Positions 35,462 through 46,576 of a DNA stretch of 60,210 nt are shown piece after piece. The translations under genes were made by a program, and so were the position numbers. Every line of letters starts with the position of its first letter. The first letter of the stretch is position 1. Source of the stretch: Mycolicibacterium pyrenivorans (lineage in GTDB: Bacteria; Actinomycetota; Actinomycetes; Mycobacteriales; Mycobacteriaceae); assembly GCF_025821625.1 (NCBI RefSeq), contig NZ_JACKSH010000024.1, positions 42,222 to 102,431 on the forward strand. Reading direction: 5' to 3'. The notes below the pieces were generated by a model that saw nothing but the letters and a program-made list of their open reading frames with translations, searched no databases and had not been told where the DNA came from.

Positions 35462-37035
35462 CATCGTTTCCGTGGCTGACGGTGCTGTGGGCCATCCCCA
35501 TGGTCGGGGCGGGCCTGGTGATGCTGCTGCCCGCCGCGCAGCGCGCACTGGCGAAGTGGGTGGCGCTGGGAGTGTCGCTGGCGGTCCTAGCCGTCACCGC
35601 TGTGGTGACTGTCGGGTTCGACCCGGGTGGCGAGCAGTTCCAGTTCGTCGAATCCCACACGTGGATACCGTCTTTCGGCACCGGCTACATCCTCGGCATC
35701 GACGGCATCGCGCTGGCCCTCGTGGTGCTCACCGCGGTGCTGGTGCCGCTGCTGATCGTCGCCGGCTGGAACGACGCCCGCGACCGGCTCAGCTGGGGCG
35801 GCCGTTCGGTGAACATCTACTTCGCGCTGACGCTGGCCGTCGAGGGCATGGTGCTCATCTCGCTGGTGTCGCTCGACATCCTGCTGTTCTACGTGTTCTT
35901 CGAGGCCATGCTCATCCCGATGTACTTCCTCATCGGCGGGTTCGGCGGAGCGAACCGCAGTGCCGCGGCGGTGAAGTTCCTGCTGTACAACCTGTTCGGC
36001 GGCCTGATCATGCTCGCCGCGGTCGTCGGCCTGTACGTCGTGACGTCCACCAGCGACGCCTTCGCCGCGGGCACCTTCGACTTCCGCGAGATCGTCGCCG
36101 CGGTCGCCGGCGGTGAGTTCGTGCTGAACCCGATGATGATGCACCTGCTGTTCGGCGGGTTCATGTTCGCGTTCGCCGTCAAGGCGCCGCTGTGGCCGCT
36201 GCACCGCTGGCTGCCCGACTCGGCGGTCGAGGCCACGCCCGCCAGCGCGGTGCTGATGATGGCGATCATGGACAAGGTCGGCACCTTCGGGATGCTCCGC
36301 TACTGCCTGCAACTGTTTCCCGAGTCCGCCGTCTACTTCAGCCCGCTGATCATCACGCTCGCGGTGATCGGGATCGTGTACGGCGCCGTCGTGGCGATCG
36401 GTCAGACCGATGTGATGCGGTTGATCGCCTACACGTCGATCTCGCACTTCGGGTTCATCATCCTCGGCATCTTCGTGATGACCAGCCAGGGCCAGTCCGG
36501 ATCGACGCTGTACATGATCAACCACGGCATCTCGACGGCCGCGCTGTTCCTGATCGCCGGTTTCCTGGTGTCCCGGCGAGGGTCTCGGCTCATCAGCGCT
36601 TACGGCGGCGTGCAGAAGGTGGCGCCGGTGCTGGCCGGGACCTTCCTGGTGTCCGGGCTGGCCACCCTGTCACTGCCCGGGCTGGCACCGTTCATCAGCG
36701 AGTTCCTCGTCCTCATCGGCACCTTCACCCGTTACCCGGCATTCGCCGTGCTCGCCGCCAGCGCACTGGTGCTCTCGGCGATCTACGTCCTGTGGATGTA
36801 TCAACGGATGATGACCGGCCCGGTGCCGGCCGAACTCGCTGCCGGGGACGGCAGACTGCACGACCTGCGGCCCCGTGAGCTCGTCGTCGTCGCACCGCTG
36901 ATCGCGCTGCTGGTGGTGCTCGGCGTCTATCCCAAGCCCGCTCTCGACGTCATCAACCCCGCGGTCACGCACACGCTGACGACGATCAACCAGCCCGACC
37001 CGGCACCCCGGATGGCGGAAGGCCCGGCACGATGA
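35458..37035 (+). CDS. nuoM: NADH-quinone oxidoreductase subunit M (antiporter-like)
   Basis: 525 residues from GTG 35458, chosen because its GTGA overlaps the nuoL stop exactly as at the nuoG-H, I-J and J-K junctions; GTG 35455 would add one residue. About 14 membrane helices are present, with [37 protein letters not shown] and the lysines of the proton path. The stop overlaps the nuoN ATG. Confidence 0.95.
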   Translation: MTSFPWLTVLWAIPMVGAGLVMLLPAAQRALAKWVALGVSLAVLAVTAVVTVGFDPGGEQFQFVESHTWIPSFGTGYILGIDGIALALVVLTAVLVPLLIVAGWNDARDRLSWGGRSVNIYFALTLAVEGMVLISLVSLDILLFYVFFEAMLIPMYFLIGGFGGANRSAAAVKFLLYNLFGGLIMLAAVVGLYVVTSTSDAFAAGTFDFREIVAAVAGGEFVLNPMMMHLLFGGFMFAFAVKAPLWPLHRWLPDSAVEATPASAVLMMAIMDKVGTFGMLRYCLQLFPESAVYFSPLIITLAVIGIVYGAVVAIGQTDVMRLIAYTSISHFGFIILGIFVMTSQGQSGSTLYMINHGISTAALFLIAGFLVSRRGSRLISAYGGVQKVAPVLAGTFLVSGLATLSLPGLAPFISEFLVLIGTFTRYPAFAVLAASALVLSAIYVLWMYQRMMTGPVPAELAAGDGRLHDLRPRELVVVAPLIALLVVLGVYPKPALDVINPAVTHTLTTINQPDPAPRMAEGPAR

Positions 37036-38633
37036 ACCTCCCCACACCATCTGTCGAGTACGGCCTGATCTCCCCCATGCTGATCGTGCTCGGCGCGGCA
37101 GTGCTCGGCGTCGTCGTCGAGGCCTTCCTGCCGCGCCGCGTCCGCTACCCGGCGCAGGTCGCGCTCAGCCTCACCGCCCTGGTCGCGGCGTTCGTCGCCG
37201 TCATCCTGGTGGCCCGGGACCTGCACGGGGGCACCGGTTTCAGCGCGGTGATGGGGGCGGTCGCGGTCGACATGCCCGCGCTGTTCCTGCAGGGCACCAT
37301 CCTGTTGATGGGGGTGCTGGGGATCCTGCTCATCGGGGAGCGCCGGATCGGGCTGCCCGCCGAAAGTCCAGTTGGCCAGGCAGATGCAGCGGATCGCGCG
37401 GAATCCCAAGGTCTGGACGCGTTCACCCCGCAGGCGTCGGCGATCGCGGGAAGTGTCGCCGAGCAGGTGGCGACCAGGGCGGGTGTGATCCAGACCGAGG
37501 TGTTCCCGCTGACGATGTTCGCTATCGGCGGCATGCTGCTGTTCCCCGCGGCCAATGACCTGCTGACGATGTTCATCGCGCTGGAAGTGCTGTCGCTTCC
37601 CCTGTACCTGCTGTGCGGGCTGGCGCGACGGCGACGGTTGCTCTCGCAGGAATCGGCACTGAAATACTTTCTGCTCGGGGCGTTCTCGTCGGCGTTCTTC
37701 CTCTACGGCGCGGCCATGCTGTACGGCTACGCGGGCACCCTGTCGCTCGAGGGCATCGCCGAGGCGGTGTCGACGGACACCGGCAAGCCGTCGCTGGCGC
37801 TGGTCGGGACCGGACTGCTTCTCGTCGGCGTACTCTTCAAAGTCGGTGCGGTGCCGTTCCATTCGTGGATTCCCGACGTGTACCAGGGCGCACCGACGCC
37901 GATCACGGCGTTCATGGCAGCGGCCACCAAGATCGCTGCGTTCGGTGCGATGCTGCGGATCTTCTACGTGGCGCTGCCCGAACTGCGGGCCGACTGGCGG
38001 CCGGTGTTGTGGGCGATCGCGATCCTGACGATGGTGGTCGGGACGATCACCGCGGTCACCCAGACCGACGTGAAGCGGATGCTCGGCTACTCGGCGGTGG
38101 CGCACAGCGGTTTCATCCTGACCGGCGTGATCGCGGGCAACGAGGCCGGCCTGTCCTCGACGCTGTTCTATCTGTTCGCCTACGGCTTCTCCACCGTCGG
38201 CGCGTTCGCCGTCGTGGGCCTGGTCCGCGACGCCGACGGCGAGGAGGACACCGCGATGTCGCGGTGGGCCGGGCTCGGCAGACGATATCCCGTTGTCGGC
38301 ATTGTCTTCTCGCTGTTCCTGCTCGCATTCGCCGGCATCCCGCTCACGAGCGGCTTCGTCAGCAAGTTCGCGGTCTTCAAGGCGGCGGGCGAAGGCGGGG
38401 CCATCCCACTGGTCGTGGTGGGCGTGATCGCCAGCGCCATCGCGGCGTACTTCTACGTCCGGGTGATCGTGTTGATGTTCTTCACCGACCGTCCCGAGGA
38501 CGCGCCCGTGGTGGTGGTGCCCAGCGCGCTGACGACAGCGGTCGTCACCGTCACCGCAGCCGTCACCTTCGCCCTCGGCGCACTTCCGCAGCCCGTGCTG
38601 GACCTGGTCAACTCGGCGGACCGGTTCCTCTGA
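37032..38633 (+). CDS. nuoN: NADH-quinone oxidoreductase subunit N (antiporter-like)
   Basis: 533 residues, with about 14 membrane helices and the conserved KVGAVPFHSWIPDVYQGAP. Between helices 3 and 4 there is an extra hydrophilic segment of about 45 residues (roughly 110-155, around DAADRAESQGLDAFTPQAS), longer than in enterobacterial NuoN and common in actinobacteria. It is the last nuo gene. Only 16 bp separate its stop from the enoyl-CoA hydratase pseudogene, and no terminator is visible in that gap. Confidence 0.95.
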   Translation: MNLPTPSVEYGLISPMLIVLGAAVLGVVVEAFLPRRVRYPAQVALSLTALVAAFVAVILVARDLHGGTGFSAVMGAVAVDMPALFLQGTILLMGVLGILLIGERRIGLPAESPVGQADAADRAESQGLDAFTPQASAIAGSVAEQVATRAGVIQTEVFPLTMFAIGGMLLFPAANDLLTMFIALEVLSLPLYLLCGLARRRRLLSQESALKYFLLGAFSSAFFLYGAAMLYGYAGTLSLEGIAEAVSTDTGKPSLALVGTGLLLVGVLFKVGAVPFHSWIPDVYQGAPTPITAFMAAATKIAAFGAMLRIFYVALPELRADWRPVLWAIAILTMVVGTITAVTQTDVKRMLGYSAVAHSGFILTGVIAGNEAGLSSTLFYLFAYGFSTVGAFAVVGLVRDADGEEDTAMSRWAGLGRRYPVVGIVFSLFLLAFAGIPLTSGFVSKFAVFKAAGEGGAIPLVVVGVIASAIAAYFYVRVIVLMFFTDRPEDAPVVVVPSALTTAVVTVTAAVTFALGALPQPVLDLVNSADRFL

Positions 38634-38649
38634 TACGAACACAGGTGTG

Positions 38650-39424
38650 ATGACAGAGCAGCTCGTGCTGACCGACGACCACGGCGCCGTGCGCGTCGTG
38701 ACGTTGAACCGTCCCGCGGCCCGCAACGCGCTGAGCCGGGACCTGATCCGCGCCGCCTATGCGGCGCTGACCGTCGCCGACGACGACGAGTCGGTGTCGG
38801 CTGTGGTGCTGACCGGCACCGATCCCGCGTTCTGCGCCGGAGTCGACCTCAAAGAGGCCGCGCGACGGGCTGTCGTACTTCGAGGAGTTCCGCTCGCAGA
38901 GCTGCATCGCCGCCGTGGCGAAGATGCGCACCCCGATCGTCGGCGCGATCAACGGCGCCACCTTCACCGGCGGCCTGGAGATGGCGCTGGGCTGCGACTT
39001 CCTCGTGGCCTCCGAGCGCGCCGTGTTCGCCGACACCCATGCCCGGGTGGGCATCCTGCCCGGCGGTGGCATGACCGCGCGGCTCCCCCAGCTCGTCGGC
39101 GCGGCGATGGCCCGGCGGCTGTCCATGACCGGAGAGGTCGTCGACGCCGCGCGGGCCGAGCGGATCGGGCTGGTGACCGAGGTGGTGGCCCACGAGCGGC
39201 TGCTCGATCGTGCCGTCGAACTCGCCGCGCAGATCGCCGACGTGCCGCGGCCGACGATGCGCAGCCTCAAGGAGATCTACACGACGGGTGCGGCTGCGGT
39301 GACCGGGCCTGCGCTGGCCGCTGAGGAGAAGATCGCCCTCACCCAGCTCCGGGACTTCGACACCCTCGATGTCCAGTTCCAAGCGGTGACGCAGCGGAAC
39401 AAGGAACAGATCCGGCCCGACTGA
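38650..39424 (+). pseudogene. enoyl-CoA hydratase/isomerase, frameshifted
   Basis: Frame 1 from ATG 38650 gives a normal crotonase N-terminus up to FCAGVDLKEAAR. The match then continues one frame later with DGLSYFEEFRSQSCIAAVAK, then MRTPIVGAINGATFTGGLEMALGCDF and the rest of the fold to 39424. The switch lies at 38859-38864, in GCCGCGCGAC, and is best explained by loss of two bases (one GC repeat). Restoring them gives 777 nt, a 258-residue protein. Oxyanion-hole regions (FCAGVDL, GATFTGG) are intact. It is either a genuine recent pseudogene or a sequencing error in a GC run. Confidence 0.8.
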
Positions 39425-39444
39425 AGGCGGCACTGGACAACTCG

Positions 39445-40047
39445 CTACGGCACCACCCCGTGCTGCAGGATCGCGGCGATATTGTCGACCCAGGCCGAGC
39501 CGGCGAGGTCCTCCGGCGCCTGCAGGAGCGTCAGCAGCGTGGCGCCGCCGATGAGGTCGACGAGCCGGTCGGGGTCGACGCCGCCGCGCACCTCCCCCCG
39601 CTCGATCGCGCCGTGCAGCCAGGTGCGCACCGCGCCGAACAGGTCGGTGAACCGGGCGGCGACCCGCTCCCTGAGCTCGGTGTCGGCGGACATGTCGGCG
39701 ATGACGCCGGGCAGCGCGGCGCGCACCACGGGGCTCAGGAAGATGTCGCGTGCCGCCTCGATCATGGCACGCAGATCGGTGTCGATGTCCGCCGGCGAGG
39801 TCAGCGGCGACGCGGGTGTGGCCGGGAAAGCAGCCTCGTGGACGAGTTCGGCCTTGCTCGACCACCGACGGTACAGCGCGGTCTTGGTGGTCCCGGCACG
39901 CTGGGCAACCACCGCCATCGTCAGGTTCGAATAGCCGATTTCGACAAGCAGATCCGCGGTGGCCCGCAGTATGGCAGCGTCGATACGCGGGTCCCGTGGG
40001 CGTCCAGCACCCGGGCCCTTGTCAACCGGCGACGGCTCTGCTTTCAT
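39445..40047 (-). CDS. TetR-family regulator (Rv3167c-like)
   Basis: 200 residues from ATG 40047 (MKAEPSPVDKG). The helix-turn-helix is NLTMAVVAQRAGTTKTALYRRW, followed by an AcrR-type ligand domain. It is divergent from the phosphotransferase/Rv3169-like pair across a 44-bp gap containing a perfect 19-bp palindrome next to its own start codon. It should therefore repress itself and the pair. The same arrangement (Rv3167c-Rv3168-Rv3169) is recalled from M. tuberculosis, where Rv3167c affects virulence-related lipids and phagosome interactions. Confidence 0.82.
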   Translation of the reverse strand: MKAEPSPVDKGPGAGRPRDPRIDAAILRATADLLVEIGYSNLTMAVVAQRAGTTKTALYRRWSSKAELVHEAAFPATPASPLTSPADIDTDLRAMIEAARDIFLSPVVRAALPGVIADMSADTELRERVAARFTDLFGAVRTWLHGAIERGEVRGGVDPDRLVDLIGGATLLTLLQAPEDLAGSAWVDNIAAILQHGVVP

Positions 40048-40048
40048 A

Positions 40049-41227
<1,179 letters not shown>

Positions 41228-41228
<1 letters not shown>

Positions 41229-42370
41229 TGCTCGGGCCGATGGACGAATTCCCGGTACACCAGGTACCCCAGCCGATCGCGTGGCCCGGATCCTCCGACC
41301 GCAACTTCTACGACCGGGCCTACTACAACGCCCACGACCGCACCGGCGACATATTCGTCATCACCGGGATCGGCTACTACCCGAACCTGGGGGTCAAGGA
41401 CGCGTTCCTGCTCGTGTCCCGCCGCGGAGGCGGCAGATTCGGCGGGAGCGGCGACACCCAGACCGCGGTCCACCTGTCCGACGCCATGGACCAGGATCGG
41501 CTCAACCAGCATGTCGGCGCCTACCGCGTCGAGGTCGTCGAGCCGCTGCGCAAGCTGCGCATCGTGCTCGACGAAACCGAGGGAGTCGCAGCCGATCTCA
41601 CCTGGGAGGGACTGTTCGACGTCGTGCAGGAGCAGCGACACGTGCTGCGGGCGGGCAACCGCGTCACCCTCGATGCCCAGCGGTTCGCGCAGGTAGGCAC
41701 GTGGAGCGGCCAACTGCAGGTCGACGGCCAGACGATCGACGTCGACCCGTCCCGCTGGATCGGCACCCGCGACCGGTCGTGGGGCATCAGGCCCATCGGC
41801 GAGGCCGAACCGGCAGGGCGGCCGGCGGACCCGCCGTTCGAGGGCATGTGGTGGCTGTACGTGCCGATGGCGTTCGACGACTTCGGCATCGTCGTGATCA
41901 TCCAGGAGGAACCCAGCGGGTTCCGGTCGCTCAACGACTGCACGCGCATCTGGAAGGACGGCCGCGTCGAGCAACTGGGGTGGCCGCGCGTCAAGATCAA
42001 CTACCGGTCCGGCACCCGCATCCCCACCGGGGCGACGATCGACGCCACCGCATCCGACGGCAGCCCGGTCCATTTCGATGTCGAGTCCAAGCTGGCGGCA
42101 CCGATCCACGTCGGCGGCGGCTACGGCGGCGACTCCGACTGGATCCACGGTATGTGGAAGGGCGAGAACTTCACCGAGCGGCTCACCTACGACATGAACG
42201 ACCCGGCCATCGTCGGGCGTGCCGGCTTCGGCGTCATCGACCATGTCGGCCGAGCGGTGTGCCGTGACGCCGACGGAACCGAACGTGAGGGCTGGGGTCT
42301 GTTCGAGCATGGTGCGCTCGGCCGCCACGACCCGTCGGGATTCGCCGACTGGCTCACCGTCGCCCCGTAA
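41228..42370 (+). CDS. conserved hypothetical protein (Rv3169-like)
   Basis: 380 residues from ATG 41228, which overlaps the phosphotransferase stop. It is rich in beta-strands with many Trp, Tyr and Gly residues (YYNAHDRTGDIFVITGIGYYP, WGIRPIGEAEP, GMWWLYVPMAFDDFGIVV). This suggests a lipocalin- or CrtC-like double barrel, but I do not recognise a catalytic motif. It is always coupled to the phosphotransferase in the M. tuberculosis arrangement, so the two probably act on the same molecule. No signal peptide is evident. Confidence 0.7.
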
Positions 42371-42377
42371 ACCCCTC

Positions 42378-42438
42378 GCCGGAATTGCATTCCAGCAGGC
42401 CTTCTCTCGAACTTTCGCTGCCGGAATGCAATTCCGGC
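42378..42438. terminator. long hairpin between convergent genes
   Basis: GCCGGAATTGCATTCC (42378-42393) and GGAATGCAATTCCGGC (42423-42438) are perfect 16-bp inverted arms. After one mismatch the stem continues with GCAG/CTGC. The loop is about 20 nt. It lies between the stop codons of the Rv3169-like gene and the EthA-like gene, as expected for a bidirectional terminator, but no T-run follows on either side. Each arm is itself a quasi-palindrome (GGAAT...ATTCC). Confidence 0.65.
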
Positions 42439-42443
42439 GCAGA

Positions 42444-43940
42444 TCAGGCGGGGCGGGGTTCGCGGACCGCGGCGCGGCCGAACACCATCGACTCCTCGAT
42501 CCGGTCGAACCGGTGATCGATGACGTCGAGCACGTAATTGTGCCGCACGTTCCACGGCCGGTGCGTCCCTGACTTCGGCAGCGCGTGCGGCGACCGCTTG
42601 ATGTAACCGGCCTGCAGATCGAACGCCGGCTTCTCGGTGATCGGCCCGTCGCCACGATGCGGGTAGGCGTGCGTGTAGCCGCGAGCATCCATGTAGGCCA
42701 ACAACTTCGCGACGGCCTTGGCCGTCATGTCCGCGCGCAACGTCCACGACGCGTTGGTGTAGCCGATGCACCACGCCATGTTCGGCACATCCTCGAGGAG
42801 ATACTCCTTGTAGACGAAGCGGTCGGTGGGATCGACCTCGGTGTCGTCGATGAACAGTCGGATGCCGCCGAGGGCCTGCAGTTGCAGCCCCGTCGCGGTG
42901 ACGATCACATCGGCGTCCAGGCGGGCGCCCGAGGCCAGCACGATGCCCGTCTCGTCGACGTGGTCGATGGTGTCGGTGACCACCTCGGCACGGCCCTGCT
43001 TGATCCGCTCGAACAGATCGTGATCGAGGATCAGGCACATCCGCTGGTCCCACGGGTCGTACTTCGGTCTGAAATGCAGGTCGACGTCATAACCCACGGG
43101 CAGCGCGGCTTTGGTGCGGTTGCGGATGAGCTTGCGCCCGAATTTCGGCGCCTTGCGGAACATGAAATAGGTCAGTATGTGGAACGCCGCGTTGCGGACC
43201 CGCACCACCGAGTGAGACAGCTTGCGCGGCAGGACCCTACGGATGAAGTCCACCATCGGGTCGACGCGTGCCATCGACATCATGTACGTCGGCGACCGCT
43301 GGAGCATCGTGACGTGGGCGGCCTTCTCGGTCAATGCCGGGATCAGGCTGATCGCGGTGGCACCGCTGCCGATCACCACGACGCGCTTGCCCGTGTAGTC
43401 CAGGTCCTCGGGCCAGAACTGGGGATGCACCACCTCACCGCGGAACCGTTCGATGCCGGGGAACTCGGGCGTGTAGGGATCGTCGTAGCTGTAGTAGCCG
43501 GTGCCGAAGAACAGGAAGCGGGCGCGGTGAAGCCGCTCCTGCCCGTCATGCTCGGCGCGCACCGTCCACGTGTCCGTCGCGGAGTCCCACTCTGCGGTCT
43601 TCACGTAGGTGTCGAACCGCATGTGCTCGTCGATGCCGTGCTTGTGCGCCGTCGTCGTCAGGTACTCGCGAATGTACTCGCCGTCGGCGACGTTCTCGGG
43701 GCGTGTCCACGGCTCCCACGGGAACGACAGCGTGAAGATGTCGCTGTCCGACCGGATGCCCGGATACCGGAACAGGTCCCAGGTGCCGCCGATGCGGGAA
43801 CGGCGCTCGAGGATCCGGTAGCTCAGCTGCGGATTGCGTTCCTTGATGCGGTAGGCGGCCCCGATCCCGGAGATCCCCGCGCCGATGATCAAGACGTCGG
43901 AGAACTCGGCATCATCTGAATAGTGCTCGTGCATCCGCAA
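42444..43940 (-). CDS. EthA-like flavin-containing (Baeyer-Villiger) monooxygenase
   Basis: 498 residues. FAD Rossmann motif GAGISG at 20-25, GGTWDLFRYPGIRSDSD shortly after, the BVMO fingerprint FRGEVVHPQFWP, and the NADPH motif GSGATA. It aligns through its length with the ethionamide activator EthA as I recall it, including DPWDQRMCL and WCIGYTNASWTLRADM. It is likely to oxygenate ketones or thioether-like compounds and may contribute to prodrug activation. A strong AAAGGAGG ribosome-binding site precedes the start. An EthR-type TetR gene is not adjacent, unlike ethA itself. Confidence 0.85.
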   Translation of the reverse strand: MRMHEHYSDDAEFSDVLIIGAGISGIGAAYRIKERNPQLSYRILERRSRIGGTWDLFRYPGIRSDSDIFTLSFPWEPWTRPENVADGEYIREYLTTTAHKHGIDEHMRFDTYVKTAEWDSATDTWTVRAEHDGQERLHRARFLFFGTGYYSYDDPYTPEFPGIERFRGEVVHPQFWPEDLDYTGKRVVVIGSGATAISLIPALTEKAAHVTMLQRSPTYMMSMARVDPMVDFIRRVLPRKLSHSVVRVRNAAFHILTYFMFRKAPKFGRKLIRNRTKAALPVGYDVDLHFRPKYDPWDQRMCLILDHDLFERIKQGRAEVVTDTIDHVDETGIVLASGARLDADVIVTATGLQLQALGGIRLFIDDTEVDPTDRFVYKEYLLEDVPNMAWCIGYTNASWTLRADMTAKAVAKLLAYMDARGYTHAYPHRGDGPITEKPAFDLQAGYIKRSPHALPKSGTHRPWNVRHNYVLDVIDHRFDRIEESMVFGRAAVREPRPA

Positions 43941-44166
43941 CCTCCTTTGGTCCGGTCACGTACCACGATATGGGTCAACCCCTCAGCGCGTCGACGATCT
44001 CGCTCAGTGAATCCCCCGCGGTCGGACCCGGCTGGTTCCGACAGACCGGTCCGACACCCCGTTCACGCGGCACGTCGTCGCCGATCGGCCCTGCTCAGGG
44101 TCGGTTCGGCTGGCCAATAGTCGCTACGCGCAGGTTTTCACGCCAGAATCGGCGAGGATGGGGGCC

Positions 44167-45510
44167 ATGGTCGACGTCGTTGTCGTGGGAGCCGGTTTCG
44201 CGGGGCTGGCCGCGGCACGCGAACTGGTCCGACTCGGGCACGACGTCGTCGTCGTCGAAGGTCGCGACCGGGTGGGCGGCAGGTCCTACACCGGGGAACT
44301 GGCCGGAACTCCGGTGGATCTGGGCGCCACCTTCGTCGGGCCGACCCAGGACGCGGTGCTGGCGTTGGCCGCCGAACTGGGGTGCGAGAGGGTACCCACC
44401 TACGGACGCGGCAAGAACCTGATCCGCTGGCGTGGGCGCGTGCGCTCGTACCGCAGCACGATCCCGCGGTTGTCGATTCTGGAGTTGGTCGACGTGTCGC
44501 GCATCCAGTGGCGGTTCGACCGCATCAGCAGGAAGGTCCCGGTGGCCGAACCGTGGACCTCGCCGATCGCCGCGGACCTGGACGCAATCTCGCTGGATCA
44601 GTGGCTGCGCTCAGTGCACGCCGGCGCGTCGACGCGCGATCTGATGGCGATCATGGCGCGCGTGACATGGGGGTGTGAACCCGACGCCGTCTCGATGCTG
44701 CACGCGGTCCGCTACGTCAAGGCCGCGGGCGGCCTCGGGCGCATGCTCGACGTCGAGGGCGGCGCCCAGCAGGACCGCTTCCCCGCGGGCACCCAGCAGA
44801 TCGCGGTGCGGATGGCCGACGAACTCGGCGACCGGGTGGTCCTCGGCGCTGCGGTGACGGGCATCCGCAGACACCGGGACGGCACGATGACCGTCGCCTG
44901 GCCACGCGGGGAGTTCACCGCCCGCGCGGTCGTCGTCGCGATCCCGCCCGCGCACCGCGCCGGCATCGAGTTCGACCCGCCGTTGCCGCCCGAGCATCAG
45001 GAGCTGACGCGGCACTGGCCCCAGGGCCACCTGAGCAAGGCGTACGCGGCCTACGACAAGCCGTTCTGGCGGGACAACGGGTGCTCGGGTGAAGCCCTCT
45101 CCGACGAGGGCCCGGTGTTCATCACGTTCGACGTCAGCCCCGGCGACACCGGACCGGGGATCCTGTTGGGGTTCACCGATTCGCGCATGTTCGACCCGCT
45201 CCCGAGCGACAAGCGCCGGGAGGTCGCCCTGGCCGGTTTCGCCGCGCTGTTCGGCGAAGCCGCGGCACGCCCGATCGACTACCTCGATCATTGTTGGGGT
45301 GCGGAACAATTCGCCCCCGGCGGACCGACCGCGGCGGTACCGCCCGGTTCGTGGACGACGCACGGACGGTGGTTGCGCACCCCGGTGGAGGCCATCTTCT
45401 GGGCGGGCACGGAGACCGCCGACCAGTGGACCGGCTTCCTCGACGGAGCGGTGCGCTCCGGTGTGCGGGCCGCGGGCGAGGCGCATCAGGAGCTGACGCG
45501 CCGCTCCTGA
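44167..45510 (+). CDS. aofH: flavin monoamine oxidase (AofH-like)
   Basis: 447 residues from ATG 44167; ATG 44158 would add three. The N-terminal FAD motif [20 protein letters not shown] is followed by RVGGRSYTG. The C-terminal FAD-proximal element is [19 protein letters not shown]. It matches the M. tuberculosis Rv3170 (aofH) position after the Rv3167c-3169 block, although an EthA-like gene is inserted between them here. It would oxidatively deaminate an amine to an aldehyde with H2O2. Its 3' end overlaps the convergent hydrolase gene by 25 bp. Confidence 0.85.
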   Translation: MVDVVVVGAGFAGLAAARELVRLGHDVVVVEGRDRVGGRSYTGELAGTPVDLGATFVGPTQDAVLALAAELGCERVPTYGRGKNLIRWRGRVRSYRSTIPRLSILELVDVSRIQWRFDRISRKVPVAEPWTSPIAADLDAISLDQWLRSVHAGASTRDLMAIMARVTWGCEPDAVSMLHAVRYVKAAGGLGRMLDVEGGAQQDRFPAGTQQIAVRMADELGDRVVLGAAVTGIRRHRDGTMTVAWPRGEFTARAVVVAIPPAHRAGIEFDPPLPPEHQELTRHWPQGHLSKAYAAYDKPFWRDNGCSGEALSDEGPVFITFDVSPGDTGPGILLGFTDSRMFDPLPSDKRREVALAGFAALFGEAAARPIDYLDHCWGAEQFAPGGPTAAVPPGSWTTHGRWLRTPVEAIFWAGTETADQWTGFLDGAVRSGVRAAGEAHQELTRRS

Positions 45511-46481
45511 TCTTCTCCCGTCGCTTCGCTCGCCCCGGCGTGAACCGTGTCGACCAACCACCTCAGGTGTTCGTTGACGTCGGTGGGACACTCCAGGATC
45601 GCGCAGTGCCCACCGGAGAGCTCCACGAAACGGGCCAGGTTCGGCGCGGTCGCCGCGATGCGGCGTGCACTGGCCATGGGCAGCAGGCGATCGTGGCGGC
45701 TGCCGATCACCAACGTCGGCACGGTGAGGTTCTTCATCCCGATGTGCTGCGGGCCGAGATGATTGACCAGAACCCGCGACCACCCTGCGCGACCGGCAGG
45801 CGGAGTGCCGGTGAACAGCTCGTGCACGAACCTCGCGATCGCGGGGTCGGCGCCTCGACCCACCGCGATCATGGAGATGAGGCGGCGACCGGGAAGGTCG
45901 ACGGCACGCACCAGCGGCGCTCCTCCGAACGTCTTCACCAGGGTGCCGCCCGCCCGCACCCGCGCCTCGGCGAACGTCGCAGGCACCGGCAGCAGGTTGA
46001 TGTTGCGCAACAGGTCACCGGTGGTGGTGTTGATCAGCGCGACGGCGTCGGCGCGCTGCGCGACCCGGTGCGGGTGCCGCTCCGCCCACGACGTGATCGC
46101 GATCCCACCCATGGAGTGTCCGGCGATGACGGCGCGTTCACCCGGTGCCAGCGTCGCGTCGAGCACCGCGTCGAGGTCTGCGGCCAGATAGTCCAGGCTG
46201 TAGCCGCCCCGGCGCGGCGGCACCGAGCTGCGGCCGTGGCCGCGGTGGTCGTAGGCGATCACCCGGTAGTGCTCGGCGAGATCGGCGATCTGATACGCCC
46301 AGACCGGAATCGCACACGTGATGCCGTGCGCGAGCACGATCGGATATCCGTCTTCCGGACCGAACACCTCGGCGTGCAATCGCACGCCATCCTTGGATCG
46401 CACGTCCACGATCTGTCCCCGGGGCAGTGTCTGTGCCGGTGCGAATCCTGCGCCCCGCAGCCGCGTCCCACCTCGTGCCAT
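45486..46481 (-). CDS. alpha/beta hydrolase (Rv3171c/Hpx-like)
   Basis: 331 residues. [12 protein letters not shown] forms the oxyanion region, GHSMGG carries the nucleophilic serine, and [11 protein letters not shown] near the C-terminus supplies the histidine. The fold is that of the esterase/non-heme haloperoxidase group; M. tuberculosis has hpx at the same place after aofH. There is no signal peptide, although the N-terminus is arginine-rich. It overlaps aofH tail-to-tail by 25 bp, so antisense interference between the two transcripts is likely. Confidence 0.8.
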   Translation of the reverse strand: MARGGTRLRGAGFAPAQTLPRGQIVDVRSKDGVRLHAEVFGPEDGYPIVLAHGITCAIPVWAYQIADLAEHYRVIAYDHRGHGRSSVPPRRGGYSLDYLAADLDAVLDATLAPGERAVIAGHSMGGIAITSWAERHPHRVAQRADAVALINTTTGDLLRNINLLPVPATFAEARVRAGGTLVKTFGGAPLVRAVDLPGRRLISMIAVGRGADPAIARFVHELFTGTPPAGRAGWSRVLVNHLGPQHIGMKNLTVPTLVIGSRHDRLLPMASARRIAATAPNLARFVELSGGHCAILECPTDVNEHLRWLVDTVHAGASEATGEDQERRVSS

Positions 46482-46576
46482 CCGCGCTCCTGCTCACTGC
46501 CCTGGTCCCGGCGGCTTTGCCGGGTACCTGACTGTACCGCCGGACAGCACGGAAATCGGTGCAGTTAAATGGTCGG

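Noticed and set aside
43975..44040. Minus-strand fragment ending [12 protein letters not shown] before the monoamine oxidase gene
   Set aside because: It looks like a protein C-terminus but no upstream coding sequence or start is present, so it is too short to call.
46507..46524. Hairpin CCCGGC-N6-GCCGGG between the hydrolase and fadB4-like genes
   Set aside because: Short GC stems are frequent by chance at this GC content, and the position between divergent starts does not suit a terminator.
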